Shown: piece by piece, positions 43,099 to 52,450 of the stretch
Layout: the number at the start of each line of letters is the position of its first letter
How positions within the stretch are numbered: position 1 is the first letter of the stretch
From: Pseudomonas botevensis
GTDB taxonomy: Bacteria; Pseudomonadota; Gammaproteobacteria; Pseudomonadales; Pseudomonadaceae
Direction: 5' to 3'
Length of the DNA: 64,000 nucleotides
Assembly: GCF_019145475.1 (NCBI RefSeq)
Contig: NZ_JAHTKI010000010.1
Coordinates: forward strand, 62,001 to 126,000
The notes under the pieces: generated by a model
Databases searched by the model: none
What the model was told of the DNA's origin: nothing
Seen by the model: only the letters and a program-made list of their open reading frames with translations
Position numbers and translations under genes: made by a program

Positions 43099-43881
43099 TT
43101 ATCGGTAAGCGCCGTCCCGGCCATGGGCTGCCATCGCCCGATTGCTGCGCACGCTGATCATCTGGCGGATGTCGATCCAGTCGATGCCCTGGGCCTTGAG
43201 CTTCGGCAACTCGCGCTCCAGTACCGCCAGGGTCTGTGGATAAGGATGGCCGATCATGACCGCCGACCCCTGCTTGCGCGCCAGGCTGATCGCCGTTTGC
43301 AACTGGGTCAGGATCGCCGCTTCGGTGCGTTCGTCATCGAGGAACACATCCCGCGAGACGCTCGCCAGATCGATCTTCTGTGCCTGCTGCGCCGCCACGG
43401 TCTGCGCGCTGGTGCGGCTGTCGACGAAGAACTTGTGCCGGCGCTGCAACTCGCCCATCAGCCAGGCCATTGCCGCCGGTTGTGCGGTCATGCGGCTGCC
43501 CATGTGGTTGTTGATGCCGGCGGTGTAGGGGACCCTTTTGAACGCGGCGTCGAGGCGTTTTTCCAGCTCTTCGATGGGCAGTTCCGGATGCCAGGCGAAG
43601 GGGCCGGTGGCCGGGTCCATCGGCATGTGGAGGATCACGATCTTGCCGGCGCGGTGGGCTTCGCGGGCGAATTCAGTGGCGTGCGGGGTGTCGGGCATGA
43701 TCGCCGTGGTCACCGGGCCGGGCAGCGCCAGCACGCGGCGATCCCGGGGCAGGTTTTGCCCCAGGTCATCGATGATCAGGCTCAGATAGGCCTTGTGCGG
43801 GGGGGAGCCGGCGGGGTCTGCGTGAGCAACACCCGCCAGCAGGCACAACAGGACGAGGATGAAGCGCAGACCCATCCTCAA
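43099..43881 (-). CDS. Divergent polysaccharide deacetylase family protein (YibQ-like)
   Basis: A 260-residue exported protein (signal MRMGLRFILVLLCLLAGVAH). The deacetylase-like core has YLSLIIDDLGQNLPRDRRVL, KIVILHMPMDP, GINNHMGSRMT and AVMIGHPYPQTLAVLE. It overlaps ctpA by 4 nt, the usual envC-ctpA-yibQ cluster of Pseudomonas. An envelope role is inferred from that cluster. Confidence 0.88.
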   Translation of the reverse strand: MRMGLRFILVLLCLLAGVAHADPAGSPPHKAYLSLIIDDLGQNLPRDRRVLALPGPVTTAIMPDTPHATEFAREAHRAGKIVILHMPMDPATGPFAWHPELPIEELEKRLDAAFKRVPYTAGINNHMGSRMTAQPAAMAWLMGELQRRHKFFVDSRTSAQTVAAQQAQKIDLASVSRDVFLDDERTEAAILTQLQTAISLARKQGSAVMIGHPYPQTLAVLERELPKLKAQGIDWIDIRQMISVRSNRAMAAHGRDGAYR

Positions 43882-45197
43882 CGGCCGGAGGTGATGCTCA
43901 GCCCTTTAAGCAGGCTCAGGGCCTGGGCCAACTGGTAATCGTCATCCTGCGGCATTGCCTTGGCCTTGCCACCGGAACCGGTCGGACGATCGGCCCCGCC
44001 GTTGCCGTTGCCCAGGTGACCTTGCAGGTCGGCTTCCTTGAAGTAGTCGCCGTCCGCCTCGCTGGTGATCTTGGCCTTGCGCACCTCAATGTCCGGGACA
44101 ATGCCCTGGGCCTGGATCGAGCGGCCGTTCGGGGTGAAGTACAGCGCGGTGGTGATCTTCAGCGCGCGGTCGTTGTTCAGCGGCAGCACGGTTTGCACCG
44201 AGCCCTTGCCGAAACTGGTGGTGCCCATGACCACGGCGCGTTTCTGATCCTGCAGGGCGCCGGCGACGATTTCCGAGGCCGAGGCGCTGCCACCGTTGAT
44301 CAGCACCACCATCGGCACGGCTTCGCTTTCGTCCTTGCCGGTGGCGGAGAAGCGCAGCTCGGAGTTGGCGATCCGGCCCTTGGTGTAGACGATCAGGCCT
44401 TTGGTGATGAAGTGGTCGACCACTTCCACCGCCGCTTGCAGCACGCCGCCCGGGTTGTTGCGCAGGTCGAGGATGATGCCGTTGAGCTTCTTGCCGTTGT
44501 CCTTGCGCAGCTTGGCCAGGGCCTTGGAGACTTCCTCGCCGGTCTTGACCTGGAACTGGGTGATGCGGATCAGGCCGTAGCCGGATTCGAGCAACTGCGC
44601 CTTGACGCTCTTGACCTGGATCACCGCGCGGGCGAGGGTCACGTCGAACGGCGTGCCGCCGTCGCGCACCAGGGTCAGGGTGATTTTCTGGCCGATCTTG
44701 CCGCGCATCTTGTCCACGGCTTCGGTCATGCTCTGGCCGCGAGTCGGCTGGCCGTTGATCTTGACGATGAAGTCGCCGGCCTGAATGCCGGCCTTGGATG
44801 CCGGGGTGTCGTCGATGGGCGAAACCACCTTGATGAAGCCGTCTTCGGCGCCGACTTCGATGCCCAGGCCGCCGAATTCGCCGCTGGTGCTTTCCTGCAG
44901 TTCGGCGAAGTCTTCCGGGCCGAGGTAGGCGGAGTGCGGATCGAGGTTGCTGAGCATGCCCTTGATCGCGTTTTCCAGCAGGGTCTTGTCGTCCACCGGC
45001 TCGACATAGGCCGCCTTGATCCGGTCCATGACCTCGGCGAAGGTGCGCAGCTCTTCCAGCGGCAGCGGGGCCTTGCTGGTGGCGGCGGTGCCTGCCGGTG
45101 CGACAGCCGGGGCCGGTTGCGCGGCGAACGCCAGAGGCGCGCCGATCACCAGGGCGATCGTCAGGGCCAGCGAGGTAAGGCGGGACAAATGCAGCAT
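43878..45197 (-). CDS. ctpA: S41-family carboxyl-terminal processing protease
   Basis: A 439-residue periplasmic protease: signal peptide at the start, PDZ domain (GGLGIEVGAEDGFIKVVSPI, then AGIQAGDFIVKINGQPT), and the catalytic Ser in INGGSASASEIVAGALQD with Lys in GTTSFGKGSVQTVLP. It degrades periplasmic substrates such as cell-wall hydrolases. It lies 31 bp after envC on the same strand, overlapping the deacetylase gene by 4 nt. The ctpA/prc naming is by family placement. Confidence 0.88.
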   Translation of the reverse strand: MLHLSRLTSLALTIALVIGAPLAFAAQPAPAVAPAGTAATSKAPLPLEELRTFAEVMDRIKAAYVEPVDDKTLLENAIKGMLSNLDPHSAYLGPEDFAELQESTSGEFGGLGIEVGAEDGFIKVVSPIDDTPASKAGIQAGDFIVKINGQPTRGQSMTEAVDKMRGKIGQKITLTLVRDGGTPFDVTLARAVIQVKSVKAQLLESGYGLIRITQFQVKTGEEVSKALAKLRKDNGKKLNGIILDLRNNPGGVLQAAVEVVDHFITKGLIVYTKGRIANSELRFSATGKDESEAVPMVVLINGGSASASEIVAGALQDQKRAVVMGTTSFGKGSVQTVLPLNNDRALKITTALYFTPNGRSIQAQGIVPDIEVRKAKITSEADGDYFKEADLQGHLGNGNGGADRPTGSGGKAKAMPQDDDYQLAQALSLLKGLSITSGR

Positions 45198-45228
45198 GTC
45201 GAACGAACTCCTGAATTAGGCGGCGCGC

Positions 45229-46515
45229 TTATCCTTGCGCGCGGCACCATTGCGCCGGATCACTCGGGTGACCCTGCTGACGAATTGCGAAATACAGCGC
45301 TGGCGTGTCCTGCCCGCCACTGTTGCCGACAGTGGAGATGGACTCACCGGCTTTTACCACGTCACCGGCCGACTTGAGCAGCGTCTGGTTGTGACCGTAA
45401 AGACTCAGAAAACCGTTGCCATGGTCGAGAATCACCAGCAGCCCGGCGCCGCGCAACCAGTCGGCGAACACCACGCGCCCGCCGTGTACGGCATGCACCT
45501 GGCTGCCGGCGGAGGCGCTGATCATCACGCCGTCCCACTTGGTACGGGCATCGTCGCCACGGGTTTCACCGAAGCGTGCCAGCAGTCGACCATCGACCGG
45601 CCATGGAAGTTTTCCCCGACTTGACGCAAATGGCCCGCCAAACGTCTCGCCGCCGCTGGACACCAGGGCGCCGGGAGTGGATCGGACGGGTTTGCGTGGA
45701 GCGTCGCTGTTCTCAGCCTCGGCCTCACGCAAGCGCTTTTTTTCGGCTTCCTGCTGGGCGATGAGCGCTTTCTGTCGCGCTTCTTCTGCCTCACGGGCCT
45801 GGCGGGCCAGGGTTTCTTCAATGGTTTTAAGGACTTTAGACAGGTCTGCCTGATCCTGCTCGCGGGCGGCGATTTTCTGATCGCGGGCCTTCACGTCGTC
45901 GTTGAGTCTGGCGAGGGCCTGCTGGCGTTCCTTGCGCACCTTCTCAAGGTCTGCACGCTGAGTGTCGAGGCTGCTTTGCTGGGTGAGCAATTGCGCCTGC
46001 TGCGCGGAGATGTCTTTTTCGACATTGGCCAGTTGGCGCAGGGTTTCGTTGAAGTTCTTCAACTGCTCCATGCGGGCCTGGCTCAGGTAGTCGTAATAGG
46101 TGAGGGTGCGGGCGAATTTCTCGGGATTCTGCTGGTTGAGCAGCAGTTTGAGGTATTCCTGACGGCCGTTCTGATAGGCGGCGCGGGCCTGGATGGCGAT
46201 CAGTCGCTGTTGTTCAGTGCGCGCGCTCTGGAGTTTTTTTTTCTCCGCATCGAGTCGCTGCAGCTCGGCTTCGCTTTTCTTCAGCTCTTTTTGCAGGGCT
46301 TCGACCTGCTTCTCGAGCTTGCCCATCTCGGTTTCAGTGCCTTTGAGTTCCTTTTGCACACCGGATTTTTCTTCCTGCACCTTGCTCAGCAGCTTTTTCA
46401 GCTCGGCAATGTCCTGACGCGTGGCATCCAACTGCTGTTGGGTTTGCGCGCGCTCGTCAGCGAAGGCCGGTTGGAGCAGGCAGGTCAGAGCGAGGGCGAT
46501 CAGGAGGCGAAGCAT
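45229..46515 (-). CDS. envC: Murein hydrolase activator EnvC
   Basis: A 428-residue protein: signal MLRLLIALALTCLLQPAFA, then a long coiled coil (AELKKLLSKVQEEKSGVQKE ... QAREAEEARQKALIAQQEAE), a low-complexity linker and a C-terminal degenerate LytM domain (AVHGGRVVFADWLRGAGLLV ... ALYFAIRQQGHP). The zinc ligands of active LytM enzymes are missing, as in EnvC, which activates amidases at the septum. ATG 46515 is preferred to GTG 46530 because it starts the signal peptide. Confidence 0.92.
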   Translation of the reverse strand: MLRLLIALALTCLLQPAFADERAQTQQQLDATRQDIAELKKLLSKVQEEKSGVQKELKGTETEMGKLEKQVEALQKELKKSEAELQRLDAEKKKLQSARTEQQRLIAIQARAAYQNGRQEYLKLLLNQQNPEKFARTLTYYDYLSQARMEQLKNFNETLRQLANVEKDISAQQAQLLTQQSSLDTQRADLEKVRKERQQALARLNDDVKARDQKIAAREQDQADLSKVLKTIEETLARQAREAEEARQKALIAQQEAEKKRLREAEAENSDAPRKPVRSTPGALVSSGGETFGGPFASSRGKLPWPVDGRLLARFGETRGDDARTKWDGVMISASAGSQVHAVHGGRVVFADWLRGAGLLVILDHGNGFLSLYGHNQTLLKSAGDVVKAGESISTVGNSGGQDTPALYFAIRQQGHPSDPAQWCRAQG

Positions 46516-46570
46516 AGAGGCGGGCGGCACCAGGGTAAGGGACGGTCTAGTATGCCCGCCCCACGCGGCA

Positions 46571-46606
46571 AAAAAAACGCCTCAAAGCCAACTGCTTTGA
46601 GGCGTT
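46571..46606 (-). terminator. Terminator of gpmI
   Basis: A 13-bp stem (46576-46588 and 46594-46606) is followed on the minus strand by a run of T. It lies between gpmI and envC, so envC has its own promoter. Confidence 0.88.
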
Positions 46607-46651
46607 CGTCATAAAAAGCCGTTTCAGGCTGATTACAGGGCGTTTTTGATA

Positions 46652-48181
46652 TCAGACCAGAATCGAAGTGCCAGTCATTTCCGCCGGTTTTTCCAGGCCC
46701 AGCAGCTTGAGCATGGTCGGCGCCACGTCCGCCAGCACGCCGCCTTCGCGAACCTTGAGGTCACGCTTGCCGACATAGATGAACGGCACCGGCTCGGTGG
46801 TGTGCGCGGTATGCGCCTGGCCGGTGGATTCGTCGGCCATTTGCTCGACGTTGCCGTGGTCGGCGGTGATCAGCGCTTCGCCGCCGACCTTTTCCAGGGC
46901 ATCGACGATCCGGCCGACGCAGGTGTCCAGGCATTCCACGGCTTTCACCGCCGCCTCGAACACGCCGCTGTGGCCGACCATGTCGCCGTTGGCGTAGTTG
47001 ACCACGATCACGTCGTAACGCAGGTTTTCGATGGCGTCGACGATGCGGTCGGTGACTTCCGGCGCGCTCATTTCCGGCTGCAAGTCATAGGTGGCGACTT
47101 TTGGCGACGGGATCAGGATGCGCTCTTCGCCCGGGAACGGCTCTTCACGGCCGCCGGAGAAGAAGAAGGTGACGTGGGCGTATTTTTCGGTTTCGGCGAT
47201 GCGCAGCTGGGTCTTGCCGTTCTTCGCCAGATAGTCGCCGAGCACGTTTTCCAGGCTGCCGGGGGCGAAAGCCGAAGGTGCCGGGATGCTCGCGGCGTAT
47301 TGGGTCAGCATCACGTAGCCGGCCAGTTTCGGCTGGCGGGTGCGTTCGAAGTCCTTGAAATCGTCTTCGACGAACACGCGGGTCAGCTCGCGGGCTCGGT
47401 CGGCGCGGAAGTTCATGAACACCATGGCGTCGCCGTCTTCGACTTTTACCGGCTCGCCAATGGTGGTGGCTTTGACGAATTCGTCGCTCTCGCCACGCTC
47501 GTAAGCGGCTTCCAGGCCTTCCTGGGCGGTGGCAGCGTGGAATTCAGCCTGGCCGTCGACAATCAGGTTGTAGGCCTGGGCGACGCGGTCCCAGCGGTTG
47601 TCGCGATCCATGGCGAAATAGCGGCCGACGAGGCTGGCGATGCGGCCCTTGCCCAGCGCCTTGAAGGTCGCGTCGAGCAGCTCGATGGACGATGCGGCGC
47701 TTTTCGGCGGGGTGTCGCGGCCATCGAGGAAGGCGTGCAGGTAGATTTTCTCGGCGCCGCGCTTGAAGGCCAGTTCGGCCATGGCGATCAGGTGATCCTG
47801 GTGGCTGTGTACGCCGCCATCCGACAGCAGGCCCATGAAATGCACGGCCTTGCCGGCGGCCACGGCTTTGTCCACGGCGGCGCAGATGGTCGGGTTCTCG
47901 AAGAACTCGCCGTCGCGGATCGCTTTGGTCACGCGGGTGAAGTCCTGGTAAACCACGCGGCCGGCGCCGAGGTTCATGTGGCCGACTTCGGAGTTGCCCA
48001 TCTGGCCGTCCGGCAGGCCGACGTCCATGCCGCTGCCCGAGATCAGACCGTTCGGCACCGTGGCCCAGAGGCGATCCAGCACCGGCTTCTTGGCCGCAAA
48101 CACGGCGTTGGATTCAGGGCTGTCGCTGTGACCGAAGCCGTCGAGAATCATCAGGACCAAAGGTTTAGGCGTAGTAGTCAT
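46652..48181 (-). CDS. gpmI: 2,3-bisphosphoglycerate-independent phosphoglycerate mutase
   Basis: A 509-residue alkaline-phosphatase-fold enzyme: [39 protein letters not shown] with the phospho-Ser, [13 protein letters not shown], and [14 protein letters not shown] near the end. It interconverts 3- and 2-phosphoglycerate in glycolysis using Mn. Divergent from the rhodanese gene. Confidence 0.96.
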   Translation of the reverse strand: MTTTPKPLVLMILDGFGHSDSPESNAVFAAKKPVLDRLWATVPNGLISGSGMDVGLPDGQMGNSEVGHMNLGAGRVVYQDFTRVTKAIRDGEFFENPTICAAVDKAVAAGKAVHFMGLLSDGGVHSHQDHLIAMAELAFKRGAEKIYLHAFLDGRDTPPKSAASSIELLDATFKALGKGRIASLVGRYFAMDRDNRWDRVAQAYNLIVDGQAEFHAATAQEGLEAAYERGESDEFVKATTIGEPVKVEDGDAMVFMNFRADRARELTRVFVEDDFKDFERTRQPKLAGYVMLTQYAASIPAPSAFAPGSLENVLGDYLAKNGKTQLRIAETEKYAHVTFFFSGGREEPFPGEERILIPSPKVATYDLQPEMSAPEVTDRIVDAIENLRYDVIVVNYANGDMVGHSGVFEAAVKAVECLDTCVGRIVDALEKVGGEALITADHGNVEQMADESTGQAHTAHTTEPVPFIYVGKRDLKVREGGVLADVAPTMLKLLGLEKPAEMTGTSILV

Positions 48182-48334
48182 GGAATCGGCTCTGGCTGGA
48201 GTTAAAAGAGGGCGCTGGAAAAAGGAGTAGGAGTTTAAAGCGAAGTTCCGACCGCGTCACCGCCGGACGGGGTTTGGCCGACCATAGTGGCTGTGTATAC
48301 TGGCCGACATTTTAATGCCCTGGAACCTCCTTCG

Positions 48335-48748
48335 ATGGTTGCTCACCTGATTGAATTTGCCACTAACCACTACATTCTTGTCGGTATCTTCGTCGTACTG
48401 CTGGCTTTGCTGCTGGCCCACACAGTACAGGGCGGCGGCAAAAGCCTGAGCACCGGCGAACTGACCGCACTGGTCAACAAGGACGCCGGCGTGGTGGTGG
48501 ATATCCGTCCGAGCAAGGAATACGCGACCGGCCACATCGTTGGCGCGGTGAACATTCCCCAGGACAAACTGGCCGCGCGCGTCGGCGAGCTGGAAAAACA
48601 CAAGGCCAAGACCATCATTCTGGTCGATGCCCTGGGCCAGACCGCCGGTACCCACGCTCGCGAACTGATGAAGTCCGGCTTCACCGCCGCCAAGCTGTCC
48701 GGCGGGATCTCCAGCTGGAAAAGCGACAACCTGCCGCTGGTGAAGTGA
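48335..48748 (+). CDS. Membrane-anchored rhodanese-like protein lacking the active-site Cys
   Basis: A 137-residue protein with an N-terminal TM helix (YILVGIFVVLLALLLAHTV) and a rhodanese fold (VVVDIRPSKEYATGHIVGAV; GGISSWKSDNLPLV). At the position of the catalytic Cys the sequence is LVDALGQTAG, with Asp98. It is like E. coli YibN in position next to grxC and secB. Without the Cys it cannot do normal sulfur transfer, so a structural role is possible. The ATG at 48335 gives the membrane-anchored form. Confidence 0.88.
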   Translation: MVAHLIEFATNHYILVGIFVVLLALLLAHTVQGGGKSLSTGELTALVNKDAGVVVDIRPSKEYATGHIVGAVNIPQDKLAARVGELEKHKAKTIILVDALGQTAGTHARELMKSGFTAAKLSGGISSWKSDNLPLVK

Positions 48749-48749
48749 A

Positions 48750-49004
48750 ATGACTGAAGTCGTCGTTTATTCCAGCGATTACTGCCCTTATTGCTCGCGC
48801 GCCAAGTACCTGCTCGCGAACAAAGGCGTGGCCTTCGAAGAAATCAAGGTCGATGGCAAGCCGCAGGTGCGCGCGGCCATGGCTCAGAAGGCCGGGCGCA
48901 CCTCGGTGCCGCAGATCTGGATCGGCGGCACTCACGTCGGCGGATGTGATGATTTGTTTGCCCTGGAGCGCGCCGGCAAGCTCGACGCGCTGCTCAAGGC
49001 CTGA
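48750..49004 (+). CDS. grxC: Glutaredoxin 3
   Basis: An 84-residue glutaredoxin with the CPYC active site (YSSDYCPYCSRAKYLL), the cis-Pro TSVPQIWIGG and GGCDDLFALERAGKL. It reduces disulfides with glutathione. One base after the rhodanese gene and ahead of secB. Confidence 0.95.
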   Translation: MTEVVVYSSDYCPYCSRAKYLLANKGVAFEEIKVDGKPQVRAAMAQKAGRTSVPQIWIGGTHVGGCDDLFALERAGKLDALLKA

Positions 49005-49045
49005 CACACCAAGAACCCTAAAAGACCCAAGATCAAGGACCCGAG

Positions 49046-49531
49046 ATGACTGACCAACAGAACACTGCAGCCAGCGAAGAAGAAACCGCACCGCAATTCT
49101 CCTTGCAGCGCATCTACGTACGCGACCTGTCCTTCGAAGCCCCGAAAAGCCCGGCCATCTTCCGCCAGCAGTGGGAGCCAGCGGTTTCTCTGGATCTGAA
49201 CACTCGTCAGAAGCAACTGGAAGGCGACTTCTTCGAAGTCGTGCTGACCCTGTCGGTAACCGTCAAGAACGGTGAAGAAGTGGCCTTCATCGCTGAAGTG
49301 CAACAGGCCGGTATCTTCCTGATCAAGAACCTGGATGCGGGCTCGATGAGCCACACCCTGGGTGCTTTCTGCCCGAACATCCTGTTCCCGTACGCTCGCG
49401 AAACTCTGGACAGCCTGGTGACCCGTGGTTCGTTCCCGGCCCTGATGCTGGCTCCGGTGAACTTCGACGCGCTGTACGCGCAAGAGCTGCAGCGCATGCA
49501 GGAAAGCGGCGAGGCGCCGACCGTTCAGTAA
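49046..49531 (+). CDS. secB: Protein-export chaperone SecB
   Basis: A 161-residue protein: [60 protein letters not shown] and [20 protein letters not shown]. It holds preproteins unfolded for SecA. Part of the conserved rhodanese-grxC-secB string. Confidence 0.97.
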   Translation: MTDQQNTAASEEETAPQFSLQRIYVRDLSFEAPKSPAIFRQQWEPAVSLDLNTRQKQLEGDFFEVVLTLSVTVKNGEEVAFIAEVQQAGIFLIKNLDAGSMSHTLGAFCPNILFPYARETLDSLVTRGSFPALMLAPVNFDALYAQELQRMQESGEAPTVQ

Positions 49532-49557
49532 GAGCTGAACGACGACGCAAGTCCAAT

Positions 49558-49643
49558 GTGGGAGCGGGCTTGCTCGCGAAGGCGAGTGTCAGGCGACATT
49601 GATGTCATCTGACTCTCCCGCTTCGCGAGCAAGCCCGCTCCCA
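49558..49643. repeat. REPIN (pair of inverted REP sequences)
   Basis: gtgggagcgggcttgctcgc at 49558 faces its inverse (gcgagcaagcccgctccc) ending at 49643, with about 45 bp between. It is the same REP family as 37464-37549 and is placed between the convergent secB and trmL genes, where it may also act as a terminator. Confidence 0.9.
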
Positions 49644-49660
49644 TTTTTTGTTATGCGCGG

Positions 49661-50116
49661 TTACTTGAAGCCGTTCTGCCGCCATGCTTCGTAAACGGCC
49701 ACCGCCACGGTGTTGGACAGGTTCAGGCTGCGACAGCCTTCGCGCATCGGCAGGCGCAGGCGCTGACCGGCGGGCAGGGCGTCGAGCACCTCTGCCGGCA
49801 GGCCTCGGCTTTCCGGGCCGAACACGAAGGCGTCGCCCGGCTGGAACGCGACGTCATGAAACGGTTGCGAACCCTTGGTGGTGAAGGCGAACACGCGCGG
49901 ATGACCGAGGCTTTCCAGGCAGCTGGCGAGGTCGGCATGGCGTTGCAGGGTGGCATACTCGTGGTAGTCGAGACCGGCGCGGCGCAGGCGCTTGTCGTCC
50001 ATCTCGAAGCCCAGCGGTTCGATCAAATGCAGGTGGCAGCCGCTGTTGGCGCACAGCCTGATAACGTTGCCGGTGTTCGGCGGAATTTCCGGTTGAAAAA
50101 GGATGACGTGAAACAT
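49661..50116 (-). CDS. trmL: tRNA (cytidine/uridine(34)-2'-O)-methyltransferase TrmL
   Basis: A 151-residue SPOUT methyltransferase: MFHVILFQPEIPPNTGNVIR, LHLIEPLGFEMDDKRLRRAG, FVFGPESRGLP and the knot motif CRSLNLSNTVAVAVYEAW. It methylates the wobble ribose of tRNA-Leu species. The start ATG at 50116 lies within CATG, which also provides the divergent gene's start. Confidence 0.94.
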   Translation of the reverse strand: MFHVILFQPEIPPNTGNVIRLCANSGCHLHLIEPLGFEMDDKRLRRAGLDYHEYATLQRHADLASCLESLGHPRVFAFTTKGSQPFHDVAFQPGDAFVFGPESRGLPAEVLDALPAGQRLRLPMREGCRSLNLSNTVAVAVYEAWRQNGFK

Positions 50117-50555
50117 GCACGGCTCCGAAGGTAAAGATGACGCGCATTCTACGCCGCAAGCGGATCCGCGTTCGAAACTATTCCCGCGTGTGATGGGTTC
50201 TCTGGCGATTTTCGGCCTGATGGTCGGGCTGATGATCGGTCGCCTGACCACGCCTGACCCCAGCGTGTTGCAGCAGGTCGAAGTCGTCGATGGCGGGCTG
50301 GTGGTGTGGTTCAACAACGAGCCGAAGCTGCATGGCGAGATCGTCGATGGCAGCGTCGCGCTGTTGTTCGGCGCCGAGGGCAAGGCGCAGAAAGGCCAGC
50401 TCAAGCTCAACGGCAAGGACGTGAACTGGCGCACGCGAGTGAGTGACGGAGGCTTGTTGCTGACGCTGGTGGCGGCCCGTCCGCTGCAAGGCGACTGGGC
50501 CGGCAAGGCGGTCGATGACCGCTGGCGACTGGAGATTCATCTCCGGGAGCAATAA
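50115..50555 (+). CDS. Single-pass membrane hypothetical protein
   Basis: A 146-residue protein with a soluble N-terminus, a TM helix (VMGSLAIFGLMVGLMIGRL) and a beta-rich C-terminal domain (VVDGGLVVWFNNEPKLHGEI ... KGQLKLNGKDVNWRTRVS). The start is not certain: ATG 50115 shares two bases with the trmL start on the other strand; ATG 50193 just before the TM helix is an alternative. It lies between trmL and ntrC in a conserved location. Function unknown. Confidence 0.72.
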   Translation: MHGSEGKDDAHSTPQADPRSKLFPRVMGSLAIFGLMVGLMIGRLTTPDPSVLQQVEVVDGGLVVWFNNEPKLHGEIVDGSVALLFGAEGKAQKGQLKLNGKDVNWRTRVSDGGLLLTLVAARPLQGDWAGKAVDDRWRLEIHLREQ

Positions 50556-50562
50556 AAGAGGG

Positions 50563-50770
50563 AATCCCCGGCCTGCCTGTACCAAGGTTCCCGAAACGGG
50601 CGGGCGGATCGCGGCGATCCGCCCGGTGTAAAGAAGGAACCCCTGACCTGCCTGTATCAGAGGCCCCAAAACGGGGTGGGCTCATCGCTGGAGCGTGAAG
50701 CCCGGTGTAAAGAGGGGAATCCCCGGCCTGCCTGTACCAAGGCCCCCGAAAGGGTGGGTGAATCGAATCA
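50563..50770. repeat. Three imperfect tandem copies of a 75-80-bp intergenic repeat
   Basis: Copies begin at 50563, 50638 and 50718, each with a core aatccccggcctgcctgtac-like block, then a CCCGAAACGGG-like dyad, and (first two) a stretch ending gcccggtgtaaagag. Units differ in length and bases. The first copy contains a near-perfect hairpin (cgggcggatcgc with gcgatccgcccg). Confidence 0.8.
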
Positions 50771-50839
50771 CCTGATCGTGTTATTGCAGGGGGCGTGCCA
50801 GGTTTTGCATTTGGACACAGAAAAATTATTCAAAAGCGT

Positions 50840-50872
50840 GAAAGCCCCGGATTTCGGGGCTTTCGGTTTTTT
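50840..50872 (+). terminator. Intrinsic terminator
   Basis: gaaagccccg (50840-50849) and cggggctttc (50855-50864) form a 10-bp stem with a T-run after it. It closes the region after the tandem repeats and may serve the membrane protein gene or a small RNA. Confidence 0.8.
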
Positions 50873-51013
50873 GCTCTGTTGAAGTCAGAGGGCTTTACTG
50901 CGCGGATTTGATCGGACAGTTATGCGCGATTACGGGTCATCGTGCTTTGGGGCGGTGCACGGCAGTCCCTGGTGTGCCTGAGTCTGGGGGCAGATCCGAG
51001 GCTGGCCCTCACC

Positions 51014-52450
51014 CTAACCCTCATCCCCCTCGTCATCATCCCCACCATCAACCTTCATCCCCAATTCCTTGATCTTGCGGGTCAGGGTATTGCGGCCCCA
51101 GCCCAGCAACACTGCCGCATCACGCCGCCGTCCGGCGGTATGTTTCAGCGCGGTCTCGATCATGATCCGCTCGAACGCTGGCACTGCGCTGTCGAGCAGA
51201 CTCGACTGGCCACGCGCCAGCGCCTGATCCGCCCACTGGCGCAGCGCCTGCTCCCAATTGGTCACCGGCGCCGAGTCCTGCGGCAGGCTCAGCAGTTCCG
51301 GTGGCAGGTCGCCGATATGCACTTCGCGCCCGGACGCCATCACGGTGATCCAGCGGCAGGTGTTCTCCAGTTGGCGCACGTTGCCTGGCCATGGCAGGTT
51401 CTTCAGGTATTCCTCGGTTTCGCTTTTCAGCAGCTTCGGCTCTACCGCCAGTTCTTGCGCGGCGCGGCTGAGGAAGTGCCTGGCGAGGGTCGGGATGTCT
51501 TCGCGACGGTCCGACAGGCGCGGAATGTGGATACGGATCACGTTGAGGCGGTGGAACAAGTCCTCACGGAATTTCCCGGCGTGGACCAGGGTTTCCAGAT
51601 TCTGGTGGGTCGCGGCGATGATCCGCACATCGACCTTGACCGGCACATGCCCGCCGACCCGATAGAACTCGCCATCGGCCAGCACGCGCAGCAGGCGGGT
51701 CTGAGTGTCTGCCGGCATGTCGCCGATTTCATCGAGGAACAGCGTGCCGCCGTCGGCCTGTTCGAAGCGTCCGCGCCGCAGGTTGGCCGCGCCGGTGAAT
51801 GCGCCTTTCTCGTGGCCGAACAGCTCGGACTCCATCAGATCCTTGGGGATCGCCGCCATGTTCAGCGCAATGAACGGCGAGGCCGCGCGCGGGCTGTGGC
51901 GGTGCAGGGCGTGGGCCACCAGTTCTTTACCGGTGCCCGATTCGCCGTTGATCAGCACGGTGATGTTGGAGTGGCTCAGGCGGCCGATGGCGCGAAACAC
52001 TTCCTGCATCGCCGGCGCTTCGCCGATGATTTCCGGGGTGCGGGTCAGCGCCGGCGGCACTTCCAGGCCTTGCTGCTCCTGAGCGTGCTGGTTGGCACGC
52101 TTGACCAGCGAAACCGCTTCATCGACGTCGAACGGCTTGGGCAGGTACTCGAACGCGCCGCCCTGATATGAAGCGACAGCGCTGTCCAGATCGGAGTGAG
52201 CGGTCATGATGATGACTGGCAGCCGGGGGTGCTGTTCGCGAATCCGCGCCAGCAGATCCAGGCCACTGGCGCCCGGCATGCGAATGTCGGAGATGATCAC
52301 GTCGGGCTGTTGGCGGGCCAGGCGGCTCATCACACCATCGGCGCTGTCGAAACTCTGGGTGGTCATGCCTTCCTGTTGCAGGGCTTTTTCCAGAACCCAA
52401 CGGATTGAACGGTCGTCATCGACGATCCACACGGTTTCACTACGGCTCAT
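51014..52450 (-). CDS. ntrC: Nitrogen regulation response regulator NtrC
   Basis: A 478-residue sigma-54 activator: receiver domain ([20 protein letters not shown]; phosphorylation Asp in [14 protein letters not shown]), AAA+ domain with GESGTGKE and GAFTGA (sigma-54 contact) and [10 protein letters not shown], then a Fis-type HTH ([20 protein letters not shown]). It activates nitrogen-limitation genes such as glnA. The acidic tail [12 protein letters not shown] is unusual but short. Overlaps ntrB by 4 nt. Confidence 0.97.
   Translation of the reverse strand: MSRSETVWIVDDDRSIRWVLEKALQQEGMTTQSFDSADGVMSRLARQQPDVIISDIRMPGASGLDLLARIREQHPRLPVIIMTAHSDLDSAVASYQGGAFEYLPKPFDVDEAVSLVKRANQHAQEQQGLEVPPALTRTPEIIGEAPAMQEVFRAIGRLSHSNITVLINGESGTGKELVAHALHRHSPRAASPFIALNMAAIPKDLMESELFGHEKGAFTGAANLRRGRFEQADGGTLFLDEIGDMPADTQTRLLRVLADGEFYRVGGHVPVKVDVRIIAATHQNLETLVHAGKFREDLFHRLNVIRIHIPRLSDRREDIPTLARHFLSRAAQELAVEPKLLKSETEEYLKNLPWPGNVRQLENTCRWITVMASGREVHIGDLPPELLSLPQDSAPVTNWEQALRQWADQALARGQSSLLDSAVPAFERIMIETALKHTAGRRRDAAVLLGWGRNTLTRKIKELGMKVDGGDDDEGDEG

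Noticed and set aside
46646..48205. 519-codon open frame antisense to gpmI
   Set aside because: Mirror of a conserved glycolytic gene; no independent start site or motif.
50563..50770. Possible CRISPR array
   Set aside because: Only three degenerate units of 75-80 bp, no regular 28-37-bp repeat/spacer alternation and no cas genes in the window.
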